From an uncultured Chitinophaga sp. (GTDB lineage Bacteria; Bacteroidota; Bacteroidia; Chitinophagales; Chitinophagaceae): 64,000 nucleotides of DNA. A program made the position numbers and the translations under genes. The notes below the pieces were generated by a model. That model saw only the letters and a program-made list of their open reading frames with translations, was not told the DNA's origin and did no database searches. Position 1 is the first letter of the stretch. Each line of letters begins with the position of its first letter. The stretch is taken from the NCBI RefSeq assembly GCF_946479755.1, contig NZ_CAMLHC010000001.1:690730-754729 (forward strand). The letters are read 5' to 3'. Positions 15,979 through 25,764 of this stretch are shown here, one piece after another.

Positions 15979-16881
15979 ATGGCAATTGATGGTGTTAAGA
16001 TTATTGACAGCGATACCGCCCACGATGTATACGGAGGCTTCATGGACATGTACGACGGCGGGGAAGACCTCTCCGTCATCGAGACAACCTTTCCACTGGA
16101 GAATGAAGAATACAGCGGAGATGCGCTGGACTACGAACTGTATGTGACTGCCTGCGGGCTTGCCCTTTGGGAAACGGGCCTGATGGATGACAGGAAACTG
16201 GCATTTATCAGGTCCGTTATCGATAAAGGCGCTTTCATCAAAGCGTGGGACCCCAACGGTCCTGATGGAAAAGCGCGGCAAAAAGAACTGGACCGCTACT
16301 GGAAAAAAATCAATCAACCTAACCAAAAAATCAGGGCGAGAAAAAAATACCGGAAAGTCACCCGTTTCTATTTCCAGCCTTACGACCTGCTGGCTTTTCA
16401 GCTGGACAACGGCTATTATATGGTGGCGCTTTGTGCGGAGATCTTCCAGCAGCGCGGCGTTTGTGAATACATGCTGACACCTGCCACCTATTACGGGGAG
16501 ACCCTGCCCACCGTCGCCGACCTGCATTCCTGCCACCTTCTGGGCCGCACCATCGAATCTTTTTACGATACCGCTACCACGAAAAAAATGCAGCCCAACA
16601 TTGAACGGATATGGCAGTACCTCGGTGGCCACCCCAAATGTTTTTTCGGGCTGAGTAAATATGGCCTGCTGCACAAAGATGCAGCCATCTGCAGGCACCA
16701 GTTGAAGAAAATAGGTACCCTCCCGGTAGTAGAAGGATTGAACGACACCGCTGTCCGCAGTACCTTAAGTGGTTTTGATTCACTCCGCAAACGCTTTTAT
16801 AATGAGGTATCCGGCCTGCAAGAGGGTACTAACCGGATGCATCAGCGTTGGCCCGTCAACGTAGTTTGTAATATTGAATAA
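15979..16881 (+). CDS. DUF4259 / Imm26-like two-domain protein
   Basis: A 300-residue cytoplasmic protein. The first 110 residues (DSDTAHDVYGGFMDMYDGG, then LDYELYVTACGLALWETGLM) resemble DUF4259. From about 120 the pattern KVTRFYFQPYDLLAFQLDNGYYMVALC resembles the Imm26 immunity domain, a beta-rich domain found beside polymorphic toxins. Both assignments are by eye. I take the ATG at 15979, which follows the lpdA stop; an open frame running back to 15334 is antiparallel-free noise inside lpdA. AlkC starts 1 nt after its stop, so both are translated from one mRNA. No toxin is next to it. Confidence 0.6.
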   Translation: MAIDGVKIIDSDTAHDVYGGFMDMYDGGEDLSVIETTFPLENEEYSGDALDYELYVTACGLALWETGLMDDRKLAFIRSVIDKGAFIKAWDPNGPDGKARQKELDRYWKKINQPNQKIRARKKYRKVTRFYFQPYDLLAFQLDNGYYMVALCAEIFQQRGVCEYMLTPATYYGETLPTVADLHSCHLLGRTIESFYDTATTKKMQPNIERIWQYLGGHPKCFFGLSKYGLLHKDAAICRHQLKKIGTLPVVEGLNDTAVRSTLSGFDSLRKRFYNEVSGLQEGTNRMHQRWPVNVVCNIE

Positions 16882-16882
16882 T

Positions 16883-17971
16883 ATGGAACCACTTAAAGAG
16901 ATGTTCAACCGCGATTTCTACCGGCATTTCGCCGATGTATTTGCGGTCGCAGATAAAAAATTTGACCGGAACGGTTTTTATAAAGCGGTAACGGACCAGC
17001 TGGAAACCCGCGAGCTGAACGGGCGCCTGCGCCATACTGCGCTGATGCTGGGCAAGTATCTTCCCGGAGATTATAAAAAGGCAGTGGCAGTTTTACTGAA
17101 AGCCGCCCCCTCACTGAAGACCGGTTACACCGCCCTGGTATTGCCCGATTTTGTGGCCCTGTATGGCAAAGATCATTTCGACCTTTCCATGGAGGCGCTG
17201 CAATACTTCACCACACTGGGTTCTGCAGAATTTGCCATCCGGGAATTTCTGAAAACGGATTTTAACCGCACGCTGACCGTGATGAAACGATGGGCCCGTC
17301 ACGATGATCATCATGTAAGAAGACTGGCTTCCGAAGGGAGCCGCCCCCGGCTGCCCTGGTCCTTTAAACTCGACGCCGTCATTAAAGACCCTTCCCTGAC
17401 GCGGGATATCCTGGAGTCGCTCAAAACAGATGAAACGCTGTATGTGCGGAAATCCGTTGCCAACCACCTGAACGATATTTCCAAAGACAACAGCAATTAT
17501 ATGCTGCAACTGGTGAAAGGGTGGGATACGCAGCACCCGCACACCGGCTGGATTATCAAACATGCCAGCCGTACGCTCATCAAAAAAGGGGACAAGGACT
17601 CCCTCAGCGTATTCAATTTTGAAAAGCAGGTGAAGGTAAAGCTGGCACAGTTCAAACTAAGCGCCGCTTCCATCCGCCTCGGGGACGCGCTGACCTTCAC
17701 CTTCCAGCTGAAAAGCGAAAAGACGTCTCCCCAAAAACTGGTAATAGACTACGTGGTCCACTATCCGAAGTCTTCGGGTGAACGGTCGCAGAAAGTGTTC
17801 AAGCTGAAAGAAGTGGTGCTGCAGCCAGGGGAGCTGCTGACCTTCACCAAAAAACAGGTGTTTAAAGATATGACCACCCGGAAACACTATCCGGGTAAAC
17901 ATCTGATCGGTATACAGGTGAACGGGAAGATATACGGGGAGCAGGCTTTTCAATTAAAGATAACGCGCTGA
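16883..17971 (+). CDS. alkC: AlkC-type DNA alkylation repair glycosylase
   Basis: A 362-residue HEAT-repeat DNA glycosylase of the AlkC/AlkD superfamily, which excises cationic alkylated bases such as 3-methyladenine and 3-methylcytosine. The diagnostic stretch WARHDDHHVRRLASEGSRPR is present near residue 145, followed by HEAT helices (YVRKSVANHLNDISKDNSNY, HPHTGWIIKHASRTLIKKGD). From about 255 on there is a beta-rich Ig-like domain (LSAASIRLGDALTFTFQL, HLIGIQVNGKIYGEQAF), the feature that separates AlkC from AlkD. The ATG at 16883 lies 1 nt after the previous stop, implying translational coupling; a TTG three codons earlier is less likely. Confidence 0.85.
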   Translation: MEPLKEMFNRDFYRHFADVFAVADKKFDRNGFYKAVTDQLETRELNGRLRHTALMLGKYLPGDYKKAVAVLLKAAPSLKTGYTALVLPDFVALYGKDHFDLSMEALQYFTTLGSAEFAIREFLKTDFNRTLTVMKRWARHDDHHVRRLASEGSRPRLPWSFKLDAVIKDPSLTRDILESLKTDETLYVRKSVANHLNDISKDNSNYMLQLVKGWDTQHPHTGWIIKHASRTLIKKGDKDSLSVFNFEKQVKVKLAQFKLSAASIRLGDALTFTFQLKSEKTSPQKLVIDYVVHYPKSSGERSQKVFKLKEVVLQPGELLTFTKKQVFKDMTTRKHYPGKHLIGIQVNGKIYGEQAFQLKITR

Positions 17972-18032
17972 AGTCAACAATCTGGCGAAAAAGTTGTTTC
18001 TTAGGGTATTGTAACCCAACATTTAAACCACT

Positions 18033-19088
18033 ATGAAGTTAACTTTCAAAACCCTCGCCCTCACGATTATTGCCTCACTCGCAGCGATCACCATTATTTA
18101 CCCCGGACGTGCGTGTACCCGTGTCGTTTACAAAGGCCTCGACGGCTTGTACCTTACCGCCCGCTCTATGGACTGGAAGGAAGATACACAGACAGACCTC
18201 TGGATCTTCCCCCGTGGCATGGCGCGCAACGGCGAGACCGGCGCCCAGACCGTTAAATGGAAATCCAAATACGGTAGCGTGGTGGCCGCAGCGTACAACA
18301 TCTGCAGCACCGATGGCATGAATGAAAAAGGACTCGTGGCCAACCTGCTATGGCTGGCGGAATCCAAATATCCGCAATGGGACCGCCAGAAGCCGGGCCT
18401 GACCATCGCCGCCTGGGTACAGTACGTGCTCGATAATTTTGCTACCGTGAAAGAGGCGGTGGACGAGTTGCAACAGGAGCGTTTCACCATCGTGTCCGAC
18501 AATGTGCCGGGGCAGTCCAGGCTGGCTACGTTGCATTTATCTATTTCAGATCCCAGCGGCGACAACGCCATCTTTGAATACATTGAAGGCAAACTGGTGA
18601 TCCATCATGATACGGCTTACCAGGTGATGACCAACTCACCGGTATTTGACAAGCAGTTAGCGCTGAACGAATACTGGAAAGAGATTGGCGGTACCACGAT
18701 GCTGCCCGGTACCAACAGGGCGGCGGACCGTTTTGTGCGGGCTTCTTTTTACACCACCGCTATCCCGAAAACAAAAGACTCCCGGCTGGCAGCTGCCAGC
18801 GTGTTCAGCGTGATCCGCAACTGCTCCGTGCCGTACGGTATCAGTACGCCCGACCAACCAAATATTTCTTCCACCCGCTGGAGAACGGTGTCTGACCAGA
18901 AGAACCTGGTGTACTATTTTGAGTCTGCCCTTGCCCCCAATACTTTCTGGGTGGACCTGAAAGATGTGAACTTTTCACCCAGGGGAGGCGTAAAGAAATT
19001 GTCGCTGACCAAAGGGGAGATATATGCCGGTGATGTCTCCGGCTCCTTTAAAAGGACTAACCCGTTTAAATTCCTGGGCCCGCAATAG
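18033..19088 (+). CDS. Linear amide C-N hydrolase (choloylglycine hydrolase family)
   Basis: A 351-residue exported Ntn-hydrolase. After a signal peptide, the sequence PGRACTRVVY places Cys28 as the N-terminal nucleophile after processing. The family residues follow: RSMDW (Arg and Asp), VMTNSPVFDKQL (Asn) and AADRFVRASFY (Arg). Relatives include bile-salt hydrolases, penicillin V acylases and N-acyl-homoserine-lactone acylases; which amide is cut here is unknown, and a soil-type host makes bile salts unlikely. It is monocistronic, with a terminator overlapping its stop codon, and precedes the first SusCD locus on the same strand. Confidence 0.85.
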   Translation: MKLTFKTLALTIIASLAAITIIYPGRACTRVVYKGLDGLYLTARSMDWKEDTQTDLWIFPRGMARNGETGAQTVKWKSKYGSVVAAAYNICSTDGMNEKGLVANLLWLAESKYPQWDRQKPGLTIAAWVQYVLDNFATVKEAVDELQQERFTIVSDNVPGQSRLATLHLSISDPSGDNAIFEYIEGKLVIHHDTAYQVMTNSPVFDKQLALNEYWKEIGGTTMLPGTNRAADRFVRASFYTTAIPKTKDSRLAAASVFSVIRNCSVPYGISTPDQPNISSTRWRTVSDQKNLVYYFESALAPNTFWVDLKDVNFSPRGGVKKLSLTKGEIYAGDVSGSFKRTNPFKFLGPQ

Positions 19089-19103
19089 CAGGCCCTTTTT
19101 TTT
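19076..19103 (+). terminator. Terminator overlapping the amidohydrolase stop
   Basis: GGGCC (19076-19080) pairs with GGCCC (19091-19095) and is followed by eight T. The stop codon lies in the loop. Confidence 0.7.
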
Positions 19104-19195
19104 ACCCTGTTTTTTAATAAAATGTTATCAGGGACGTATATACGCAATTAAACCACTCATTTTTACTAAATTGCCCGCTGATCAACCGTGTGGGG

Positions 19196-19747
19196 ATGCC
19201 TGATATTTTACAGTTACAGTTGGGGAATGCAGCCGCTTTTGAATCCGTATACCGCGAATACCATACGCGCGTGTATGCGTTTATGTGGCGTTATACCCGT
19301 GAAGCGGATGTTTGTGAGGAACTGGTACAGGAGGTGTTTGTGAAGCTGTGGACCAGCCGCAAAACCCTGAATACCGCACTGGCGCTTACCACCCAGTTAT
19401 TTCAGATAGCCAAGACCGTATTTATCGATTATCATCGTCGCACGAGCAGGCGTATCCGTTATATTAATATGACGGAGCACCTGGCAGAAGATGCCGCCAT
19501 TGCCCCTGGCGTCAGGGACATCGCCCTGCTGCGGCAGGTGTCCACCGTTATAGACACGCTTCCGCCTGTACGCCGGGAGGTGTTCCTGCTGGGCAAAATA
19601 CAGGGACTGACCTATCCGGAAATAGCCAAAGAACTGTCGATATCCCCCAAGACAGTGGAAGGGCATATGTCCAAAGCCCTGAAATTTCTCCGGCATCGCC
19701 TGGGAGGCTTACTGCACCTCGTTTTGCTGTGGTTTTGCCAAGGCTGA
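19196..19747 (+). CDS. ECF sigma factor of SusCD locus 1
   Basis: A sigma-70 factor of about 183 residues with region 2 (YTREADVCEELVQEVFVKLW) and region 4 (LLGKIQGLTYPEIAKELSISPKTVEGHMSKALKFLRHRL). These FecI-like factors of Bacteroidota transcribe the adjacent susCD genes when the FecR partner is signalled through the outer-membrane transporter. I start at ATG 19196; a GTG two codons earlier is possible. The FecR gene follows after 70 bp. Confidence 0.9.
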   Translation: MPDILQLQLGNAAAFESVYREYHTRVYAFMWRYTREADVCEELVQEVFVKLWTSRKTLNTALALTTQLFQIAKTVFIDYHRRTSRRIRYINMTEHLAEDAAIAPGVRDIALLRQVSTVIDTLPPVRREVFLLGKIQGLTYPEIAKELSISPKTVEGHMSKALKFLRHRLGGLLHLVLLWFCQG

Positions 19748-19817
19748 AAAATTTTTTCAAAAAATATTTCATTCAGACCAAGGGTGTTTTGCCACTTCGT
19801 ACGTATAACCTTATCAA

Positions 19818-20852
19818 ATGCCCATTTCAACCGAACAGATCGCACGATACCTGGAAGGCCGTTGTGCACCGGCCGAACAGCGGGAGATCGCTGATTATCT
19901 GCATCACCACCCAGAAGAACTGGAGCAGTTCCTGGACCAACAGGGGTGGGGCGCAGAGATGACGCTGCCCGAAGAACAATCGGAGCGAATGCTGTCAGCT
20001 ATCCGTCATCAGACCGTGCATGCCCGCCGCCGCAGACTGCTGTGGCCCGCTATCGGCACTGCCGCCGCTGCGGCCATCGCAGGATGGGTATGGTGGACGA
20101 TGCCCGCTGCCGAGCAGCCGGTCCACAAAACCATGCCGGTCGTTGCACAGGCGCCCGCTGTCACAGCGCCTGTCATCACAGTCCTGCGGGTATATCATGC
20201 CGCAGACAGCGTGGTACGGCTACCGGACGGCTCACAGGCCACCTTGCGACCATTGGCGGAAGTACGCTATGATGCCGGTTATGGACGGCAACATCGCGAA
20301 TTGCAGCTGAACGGCGAAGCCGTTTTCGATGTGGCGGCACGGGCAGCCTTACCGTTTACCGTGCATAGCGGAGCGGTGAGCACTACCGCATTGGGCACCG
20401 TGTTTATGGTGAGCGCGCCAGAGGATGCCCATCACGTGAAAGTACGGTTGCTGAGCGGAAAAATAGTGGTGAAAACAAAAGCCGGTAAGGGCACCTACCT
20501 GGCACCGGGACAGGAGCTGGTCTGGAATGAAGACAATAACAAACTGTCTGTTTACGCCTGGAAGCAGCCGGCAAAACCGGCAATAGTCACTCCTGCAGTA
20601 GCGCCCGAAGCAACGGTGCTGATGCATGACGGACAGATAGAGTTTGTCAAATGTGCGGTAGAAGAGGTGTTTAACGTATTACACCGGGAATATGGTATAC
20701 AGATCACCGCAGACCCGGCCGACCTGAAAGGTTGTTTCTTCAGTGGAACACTGGCAGGGCAACAGGAAGCCGATGATATTATTCACACGATAGCGACATT
20801 AAACCAACTAACATTGACAAAAGATAACACCGGTTATCACATCCGTAAATAG
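19818..20852 (+). CDS. FecR-family anti-sigma factor of locus 1
   Basis: A 344-residue inner-membrane regulator: cytoplasmic N-terminus (about 75 residues, binds sigma), one transmembrane helix (LLWPAIGTAAAAAIAGWVWW, about 75-95), then the periplasmic FecR domain (SVVRLPDGSQATLRPLAEVRYD, LNGEAVFDVA, VHSGAVSTTALGTVFMV) and a C-terminal DUF4974 domain (IEFVKCAVEEVFNVLHREYGI, TIATLNQLTLT). It should hold the ECF factor until the SusC receptor signals. The SusC of this locus shows no obvious N-terminal STN signalling domain, which is unusual for such a pairing. Confidence 0.9.
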   Translation: MPISTEQIARYLEGRCAPAEQREIADYLHHHPEELEQFLDQQGWGAEMTLPEEQSERMLSAIRHQTVHARRRRLLWPAIGTAAAAAIAGWVWWTMPAAEQPVHKTMPVVAQAPAVTAPVITVLRVYHAADSVVRLPDGSQATLRPLAEVRYDAGYGRQHRELQLNGEAVFDVAARAALPFTVHSGAVSTTALGTVFMVSAPEDAHHVKVRLLSGKIVVKTKAGKGTYLAPGQELVWNEDNNKLSVYAWKQPAKPAIVTPAVAPEATVLMHDGQIEFVKCAVEEVFNVLHREYGIQITADPADLKGCFFSGTLAGQQEADDIIHTIATLNQLTLTKDNTGYHIRK

Positions 20853-20938
20853 TCCGTCTTTTTAAAGTCACCTACAGATAACAGGTTATTCACGTAAGGC
20901 TGGATAGCGAGGCACTGCTATGCCATAAAACAAACGTT

Positions 20939-23900
20939 ATGATGATCAGATTTACAAAACAGTCTCTCAAAAGAGGCAGCTGGCTTTTTATTTCCCTATG
21001 GCTGCTGGCACTAACGGCGCATGCACAGAGCGGTGGAGGCACCATCACCGGCGTCGTTAAAAACGAAAAAGGCGAAACATTGCCCGGGGTGACCGTGGGC
21101 ATTATCAATGCCGACTCTTCTTTCCGCAAAGGGCAGGTCACCGACGCACAGGGCGTATTCCTCATTACCGGCATCCCTGCCGGTGGACCTTATGCCATCT
21201 CATTTACCTCCATCGGTTACATCAAACAGCAGTCCCGCACCCACAAGCTGGCCGAAGGGGAGAAAGTATCCCTGCTGATTAAACTGAAAGAATCTGCCAC
21301 AGAGCTGAATCAGCTGGTAGTCATCGGTTACGGTACCCAGAAAAAAAGCGATGTGTCCACGTCTATCACCACCGTGAATACCGATTTTATCGGAAAGCAG
21401 TCCATCCTCCGCGCAGAGCAGGCCTTACAAGGCAGTGCTCCCGGCGTGCTGGTGCTGACGCCTTCCGGTCAGCCCGGTGAAAAACCGATGATCCGTATCC
21501 GTGGTACGGGCACCAATAAAAACCCGGACCCGCTCTACATCGTAGACGGTTTCCCGGTAAATGACATCGAATACCTCAACCCTAATGATATTGAGCGCAT
21601 GGACGTGCTGAAAGACGCTGCTTCCGCAGCGATCTACGGCGCCCGTGGCGCTAACGGCGTGGTGCTGATCACCACCAAAAGCGGCAAAAAAGGTCCTGCC
21701 CGCGTAGCCTATGACGGCTACTATGGCATTCAGAACGCGTGGCGCAAAGTGCCGGTGCTCAACGGTACCGAGTATGCTGAAATGATGAATGAAGGCGCCC
21801 GCAACGCCAACCAGGCAGCGCCTTTCGCCAACCCGGAACAATACGGTAAAGGCACCAACTGGCAGGATGCCACCTTCACCAAAAACGCACCCATCACCAA
21901 CCATAACGTGTCCGTGAGCGGCGGCAGCGAAAACTCCACCTACTTCACTTCGTTTTCCTATTTCGGGCAACAGGGCATCGTAGGCGGCGAGCGTTCCCAG
22001 TTTGAACGTTATACCATCCGCCTGAACGGTGACCAGAAAATAAAAGACTTTCTGCGTGTAGGCGTGAGCTTAAGTTATATGAACACCACCAGCCGCGGCA
22101 TCAACGCCAATGCTGACTATGGCGGTGTGCTGAACAACGCCATCAACCTCGATCCGCTGACACCGGTGTACGAAACAGATCCCAACAAACTGGGCAACCC
22201 GGTGCATTACCCGATCAATGCCATCCGCAACGGCGATCAGGTTTATGGTATCTCCACCATCATCACTGACGGACCTACCAACCCGCTGGCCGCCATGCAG
22301 CTGGCCAACGGCAAAAATAAAAACGATAAGATCCTCGGCAACGCTTACGGCGAAGTCGACCTGATGAAAGGACTGAAGTTCCGCTCATCCCTGGGCATTG
22401 AAGTGAATAACTACAGCAGCAGCAGTTTCACCCCGCAGTATTATCTCAACAGCGCTTCCAAAACAGATGTGAGCCTGGTGGGTAAAGGGTTCTCCCGCCG
22501 CTATACCTGGCAGGTGGAGAACGTACTGTCCTACAACCGTAAGTTCGGCAAACACAACATCCAGGCGTTGTTAGGGCATACCGCGCTGAAGTCCCGCTTC
22601 GAAAATATGAACGGCTCCCGTCCGGACCTGATCACCAGCGATCCCGATATGGCCTACATCGACCTGGCGACCAATGAAACGCTGAACAAGGTGAGCGGTG
22701 GTGCTGACGTAAGAGCGCTGTTGTCTTACTTTGGCCGTGCGGCTTATGACTACGACGGCAAATACCTGCTGTCCGCCACGCTGCGCCGCGACGGTTCCTC
22801 CCGTTTCGGCCGCAACAATCCTTTCGCCACGTTCCCTTCCGTATCCGGCGGATGGGTGCTGTCCAAAGAAAAATTCTATACCTCCAATACCGTCACTTTC
22901 CTGAAGCTGCGTGCTTCCTGGGGCCAGAACGGTAACGAAAATATCGGCGACAACTCCTTCCCCTGGGCTGCCGGCATGGTACTGGGCAACGGCTATACGT
23001 TCATCAAGCCTACCGGAGAAGAATATTACCTCAACGGGGTAGCTTCGGGCGCCGTACCTAACCCCAATCTTAAATGGGAGACCTCCGAGCAGACCAACTT
23101 CGGCGTAGACATGGAACTGTGGAAAGGCAAGCTGGCAGTAACGGCCGACTACTATATCAAGAACACCATCGGCCTGCTGTTCAATCCGCCCATTACCGCT
23201 ATCGTGGGTAATCCTTCCCCTTACGTAAACGGCGGCTCTGTGTCCAACAAAGGGGTGGAACTGGGCATCACCTACAAGCAACAGGTGAATAAAGACCTGA
23301 GTTTCAATGTAACCGTGAACGGTGCTTACAATAAAAACAACGTGACCGCCATCAACAACGCTGCCAAAGCAGTAGCAGGTACCGGGTTTATTGGCGCCGG
23401 TGCCGTTACCCGTATGCAGGTAGGTTATCCTATCGGTTACCTGTGGGGCTACCGTACCGACGGTATCTTCCAGAATAAAAAAGAAGTGGACGAGTATGTA
23501 GGTCCTGATGGCAAGAAGATACAGTCCAAAGCAGTGCCCGGCGACCTGAGGTTCATGGACCTCAACGGCGACGGTAAACTGGACAACAATGACAAGACCA
23601 TCATCGGCGATCCCAATCCGGACGTAACCGCAGGTCTGAACCTGAACCTGACGTATAAACGTTTCGACTTCAGCATGTTTGCCGTAGGTATGTTCGGGCA
23701 TCAGCTGCTGAACGGTTTATACCGTTATGACATCAAGATGGCCAACATGCCGCGCCAGTACCTCGACAGGTGGACGGAAGAAGGTTCTAACGCCAAATAT
23801 CCCCGCTTTACTTTTGCGGACAACAACGGCAACCATAATAACGTGTCCGATGTGTATGTAGAGAACGCCAGCTTTGTGCGGATCAAAAATATCCAGGTAG

Positions 23901-24106
23901 GGTATACGTTGGCAGACGAGCTGGTGAAGAAAGCTAAACTGAACAATCTGCGTGTGTACGTTGCCGTAGACAATCCGTTTACCTTCACCCGTTACACTGG
24001 TTTTGATCCTGAGATCGGCGCCCGTGATGCCCTCAACCTGGGTGTAGACCGTGGTGTGTATCCGCAGGCGAGAACTTTCCGTGCAGGCGTAAATGTTAAC
24101 TTATAA
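20939..24106 (+). CDS. SusC/RagA TonB-linked outer membrane protein, locus 1
   Basis: A 1055-residue TonB-dependent transporter. It has a signal peptide (ending LTAHAQ), a CarboxypepD_reg-like domain at about 33-120 (TITGVVKNEKGETLPGVTV), the TonB-interaction segment (LNQLVVIGYGTQKKSDVSTSI), a plug domain with the SusC hallmark IYGARGANGVVLITTKSG, and a 22-strand barrel ending in FRAGVNVNL. It imports an oligomeric ligand together with the SusD lid encoded 14 bp downstream. I see no STN domain between signal peptide and carboxypeptidase-like domain. No glycoside hydrolase, peptidase or surface-glycan protein is encoded beside it, so the ligand cannot be guessed. Confidence 0.95.
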   Translation: MMIRFTKQSLKRGSWLFISLWLLALTAHAQSGGGTITGVVKNEKGETLPGVTVGIINADSSFRKGQVTDAQGVFLITGIPAGGPYAISFTSIGYIKQQSRTHKLAEGEKVSLLIKLKESATELNQLVVIGYGTQKKSDVSTSITTVNTDFIGKQSILRAEQALQGSAPGVLVLTPSGQPGEKPMIRIRGTGTNKNPDPLYIVDGFPVNDIEYLNPNDIERMDVLKDAASAAIYGARGANGVVLITTKSGKKGPARVAYDGYYGIQNAWRKVPVLNGTEYAEMMNEGARNANQAAPFANPEQYGKGTNWQDATFTKNAPITNHNVSVSGGSENSTYFTSFSYFGQQGIVGGERSQFERYTIRLNGDQKIKDFLRVGVSLSYMNTTSRGINANADYGGVLNNAINLDPLTPVYETDPNKLGNPVHYPINAIRNGDQVYGISTIITDGPTNPLAAMQLANGKNKNDKILGNAYGEVDLMKGLKFRSSLGIEVNNYSSSSFTPQYYLNSASKTDVSLVGKGFSRRYTWQVENVLSYNRKFGKHNIQALLGHTALKSRFENMNGSRPDLITSDPDMAYIDLATNETLNKVSGGADVRALLSYFGRAAYDYDGKYLLSATLRRDGSSRFGRNNPFATFPSVSGGWVLSKEKFYTSNTVTFLKLRASWGQNGNENIGDNSFPWAAGMVLGNGYTFIKPTGEEYYLNGVASGAVPNPNLKWETSEQTNFGVDMELWKGKLAVTADYYIKNTIGLLFNPPITAIVGNPSPYVNGGSVSNKGVELGITYKQQVNKDLSFNVTVNGAYNKNNVTAINNAAKAVAGTGFIGAGAVTRMQVGYPIGYLWGYRTDGIFQNKKEVDEYVGPDGKKIQSKAVPGDLRFMDLNGDGKLDNNDKTIIGDPNPDVTAGLNLNLTYKRFDFSMFAVGMFGHQLLNGLYRYDIKMANMPRQYLDRWTEEGSNAKYPRFTFADNNGNHNNVSDVYVENASFVRIKNIQVGYTLADELVKKAKLNNLRVYVAVDNPFTFTRYTGFDPEIGARDALNLGVDRGVYPQARTFRAGVNVNL

Positions 24107-24120
24107 TTCCTCTTACAAGT

Positions 24121-25686
24121 ATGAAAACAAGATTCCCTTATATAAAACACGTATGTGTATCGTTGTTGCTGGTGGGTAGTGGCTGTTCCAAATCTTTCCT
24201 GGAGCTGGACCCGCCGTCACAAATTGTCGAGAGCAATTTTTTCCGTAATGAAAAAGAAGCCAACCAGGCGCTGGCCGGGGTGTACCATGTACTGCAATGG
24301 AACCAGTGGATGGGATTTCATCCTACCCACTGCTGGAGCGAAGCGGCATCTGACGATGCATACTCCGGCGGCGGCAGCCAGAGCGATGGCGTAGGTATCA
24401 AAGGGCTGGACCAGTTCCGGACGGTGACCATCGGCGATCAGACTTACCGCGGCCTCTGGTCTATCTACTATGCCGGTATTGCCCGTGCCAACGTATACCT
24501 CGATAAAATCGGCAAGGTGACCGCTTCGGACGAGTTCAAGCGGACCACCATTGCGGAAGCCAAGTTCCTGCGTGCCTACTTCTATTTTGAACTGGTGCGC
24601 TGGTACGAAAACGTGCCGCTGGTGACTGTACCGCTGGTAGACGCCGCGCAGTACAATCAGCCACAGGCCAAACCGGAAGCGGTCTTTAACCAGATCGCTA
24701 AAGACCTGGAAGAAGCGATGGGCGATCTTCCGAAAACAACGCAGCGCCAGGTGGGCGGTCATGCTACCTACTGGGGCGCCAAAGCCCTGATGGCCCGTGT
24801 GTATCTTTTCTATAAAGGCGTGTACAACCAGGATTTGCAGACAGGCGCCAAAACAATCAACAAAGCGGTGGCCCGTGAGTACCTGGAAGATATCATCAAC
24901 AATGGTGGTTTCAAACTGGCAGAGGATTTCGCCGGTATCTGGCGCAAGGCAGGTGAGTTTGGAACGGAGTCTGTGTTCGAAGTTTCGCACAGTGGCCTGA
25001 TCCCTGTCAGCAATGTGAACGACCAGCGTTTGGGCCAGGGTAACCTGAGCGTGCATATGTTTGCTCCGAGGGGTATTAACGATCCGGTGTATACCGCCGG
25101 CTGGAGCTACAGCACCATTACACAGTCACTGTACGATGCGTTCGAGCCTAACGATCCGCGCCGCGACCAGACCATCCTGTATGGTCGTGATTTCAGCGCC
25201 ATTGCAAAGAGCTGGCAGTATACCGGTTATTTCAATAAAAAGTACGCCACGCATATTGAATACAAAGCAGGCGCCAACAGCGATGCCAACTGGGGCAACA
25301 ACTACCGCTCCATCCGTTATGCCGACGTGTTGCTGATGGCTGCTGAGCTGTGGCTGGGTGACAACCAGGGCAAAGCGGACGCCTATCTGAAACTGGTGCG
25401 CGACCGCGTGAAGATGCCGGAGGTGAAAGCGACCACAGAAAGTATCCGCCATGAGCGCCGGGTGGAGTTTGCAGGAGAAGGTATTCGTTATTGGGACCTG
25501 CTGCGCTACGGTCTCGACTATGCGAAAAAAGCCATTGACGCCTCCAGCGCAAGGGGAGCGGACTATGACGGAGACCAGAGCCGTTTCAATATGGACTGGG
25601 ATGTGACCAAGCGGGGCAGGCTGCCTATCCCGCAGCAGGAAGTGGATATTGCCAACGGTGTGTTAAAACAGAATCCCGGGTATTAG
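24121..25686 (+). CDS. SusD/RagB nutrient-binding lipoprotein, locus 1
   Basis: A 521-residue surface lipoprotein that caps the SusC barrel. The lipobox is VGSGC with Cys22. The SusD fold is shown by ESNFFRNEKEANQALAGVY, by TPR helices (AEAKFLRAYFYFELVRWYENVPLV) and by the C-terminal signature NNYRSIRYADVLLMAAEL, then IRHERRVEFAGEGIRYWDLLRYG and GRLPIPQQEVDIANGVLKQNPGY. It lies 14 bp after susC and is followed by a strong terminator, so it ends this operon. Confidence 0.95.
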   Translation: MKTRFPYIKHVCVSLLLVGSGCSKSFLELDPPSQIVESNFFRNEKEANQALAGVYHVLQWNQWMGFHPTHCWSEAASDDAYSGGGSQSDGVGIKGLDQFRTVTIGDQTYRGLWSIYYAGIARANVYLDKIGKVTASDEFKRTTIAEAKFLRAYFYFELVRWYENVPLVTVPLVDAAQYNQPQAKPEAVFNQIAKDLEEAMGDLPKTTQRQVGGHATYWGAKALMARVYLFYKGVYNQDLQTGAKTINKAVAREYLEDIINNGGFKLAEDFAGIWRKAGEFGTESVFEVSHSGLIPVSNVNDQRLGQGNLSVHMFAPRGINDPVYTAGWSYSTITQSLYDAFEPNDPRRDQTILYGRDFSAIAKSWQYTGYFNKKYATHIEYKAGANSDANWGNNYRSIRYADVLLMAAELWLGDNQGKADAYLKLVRDRVKMPEVKATTESIRHERRVEFAGEGIRYWDLLRYGLDYAKKAIDASSARGADYDGDQSRFNMDWDVTKRGRLPIPQQEVDIANGVLKQNPGY

Positions 25687-25707
25687 TTGCCGGGTGTTGT
25701 ATTGGAT

Positions 25708-25740
25708 AAAGCTACCAGCGTTTGCTGGTAGCTTTTTTTT
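25708..25740 (+). terminator. Terminator of SusCD locus 1
   Basis: AAAGCTACCAGC and GCTGGTAGCTTT form a perfect 12-bp stem with a GTTT loop, followed by a run of T. It lies 22 bp after the susD stop. Confidence 0.9.
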
Positions 25741-25764
25741 ATCTTTAGGTAAATACAACTTCCC

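Noticed and set aside
22571..23701. 376-codon open frame antisense to SusC locus 1
   Set aside because: Same reasoning; the SusC frame is strongly conserved.
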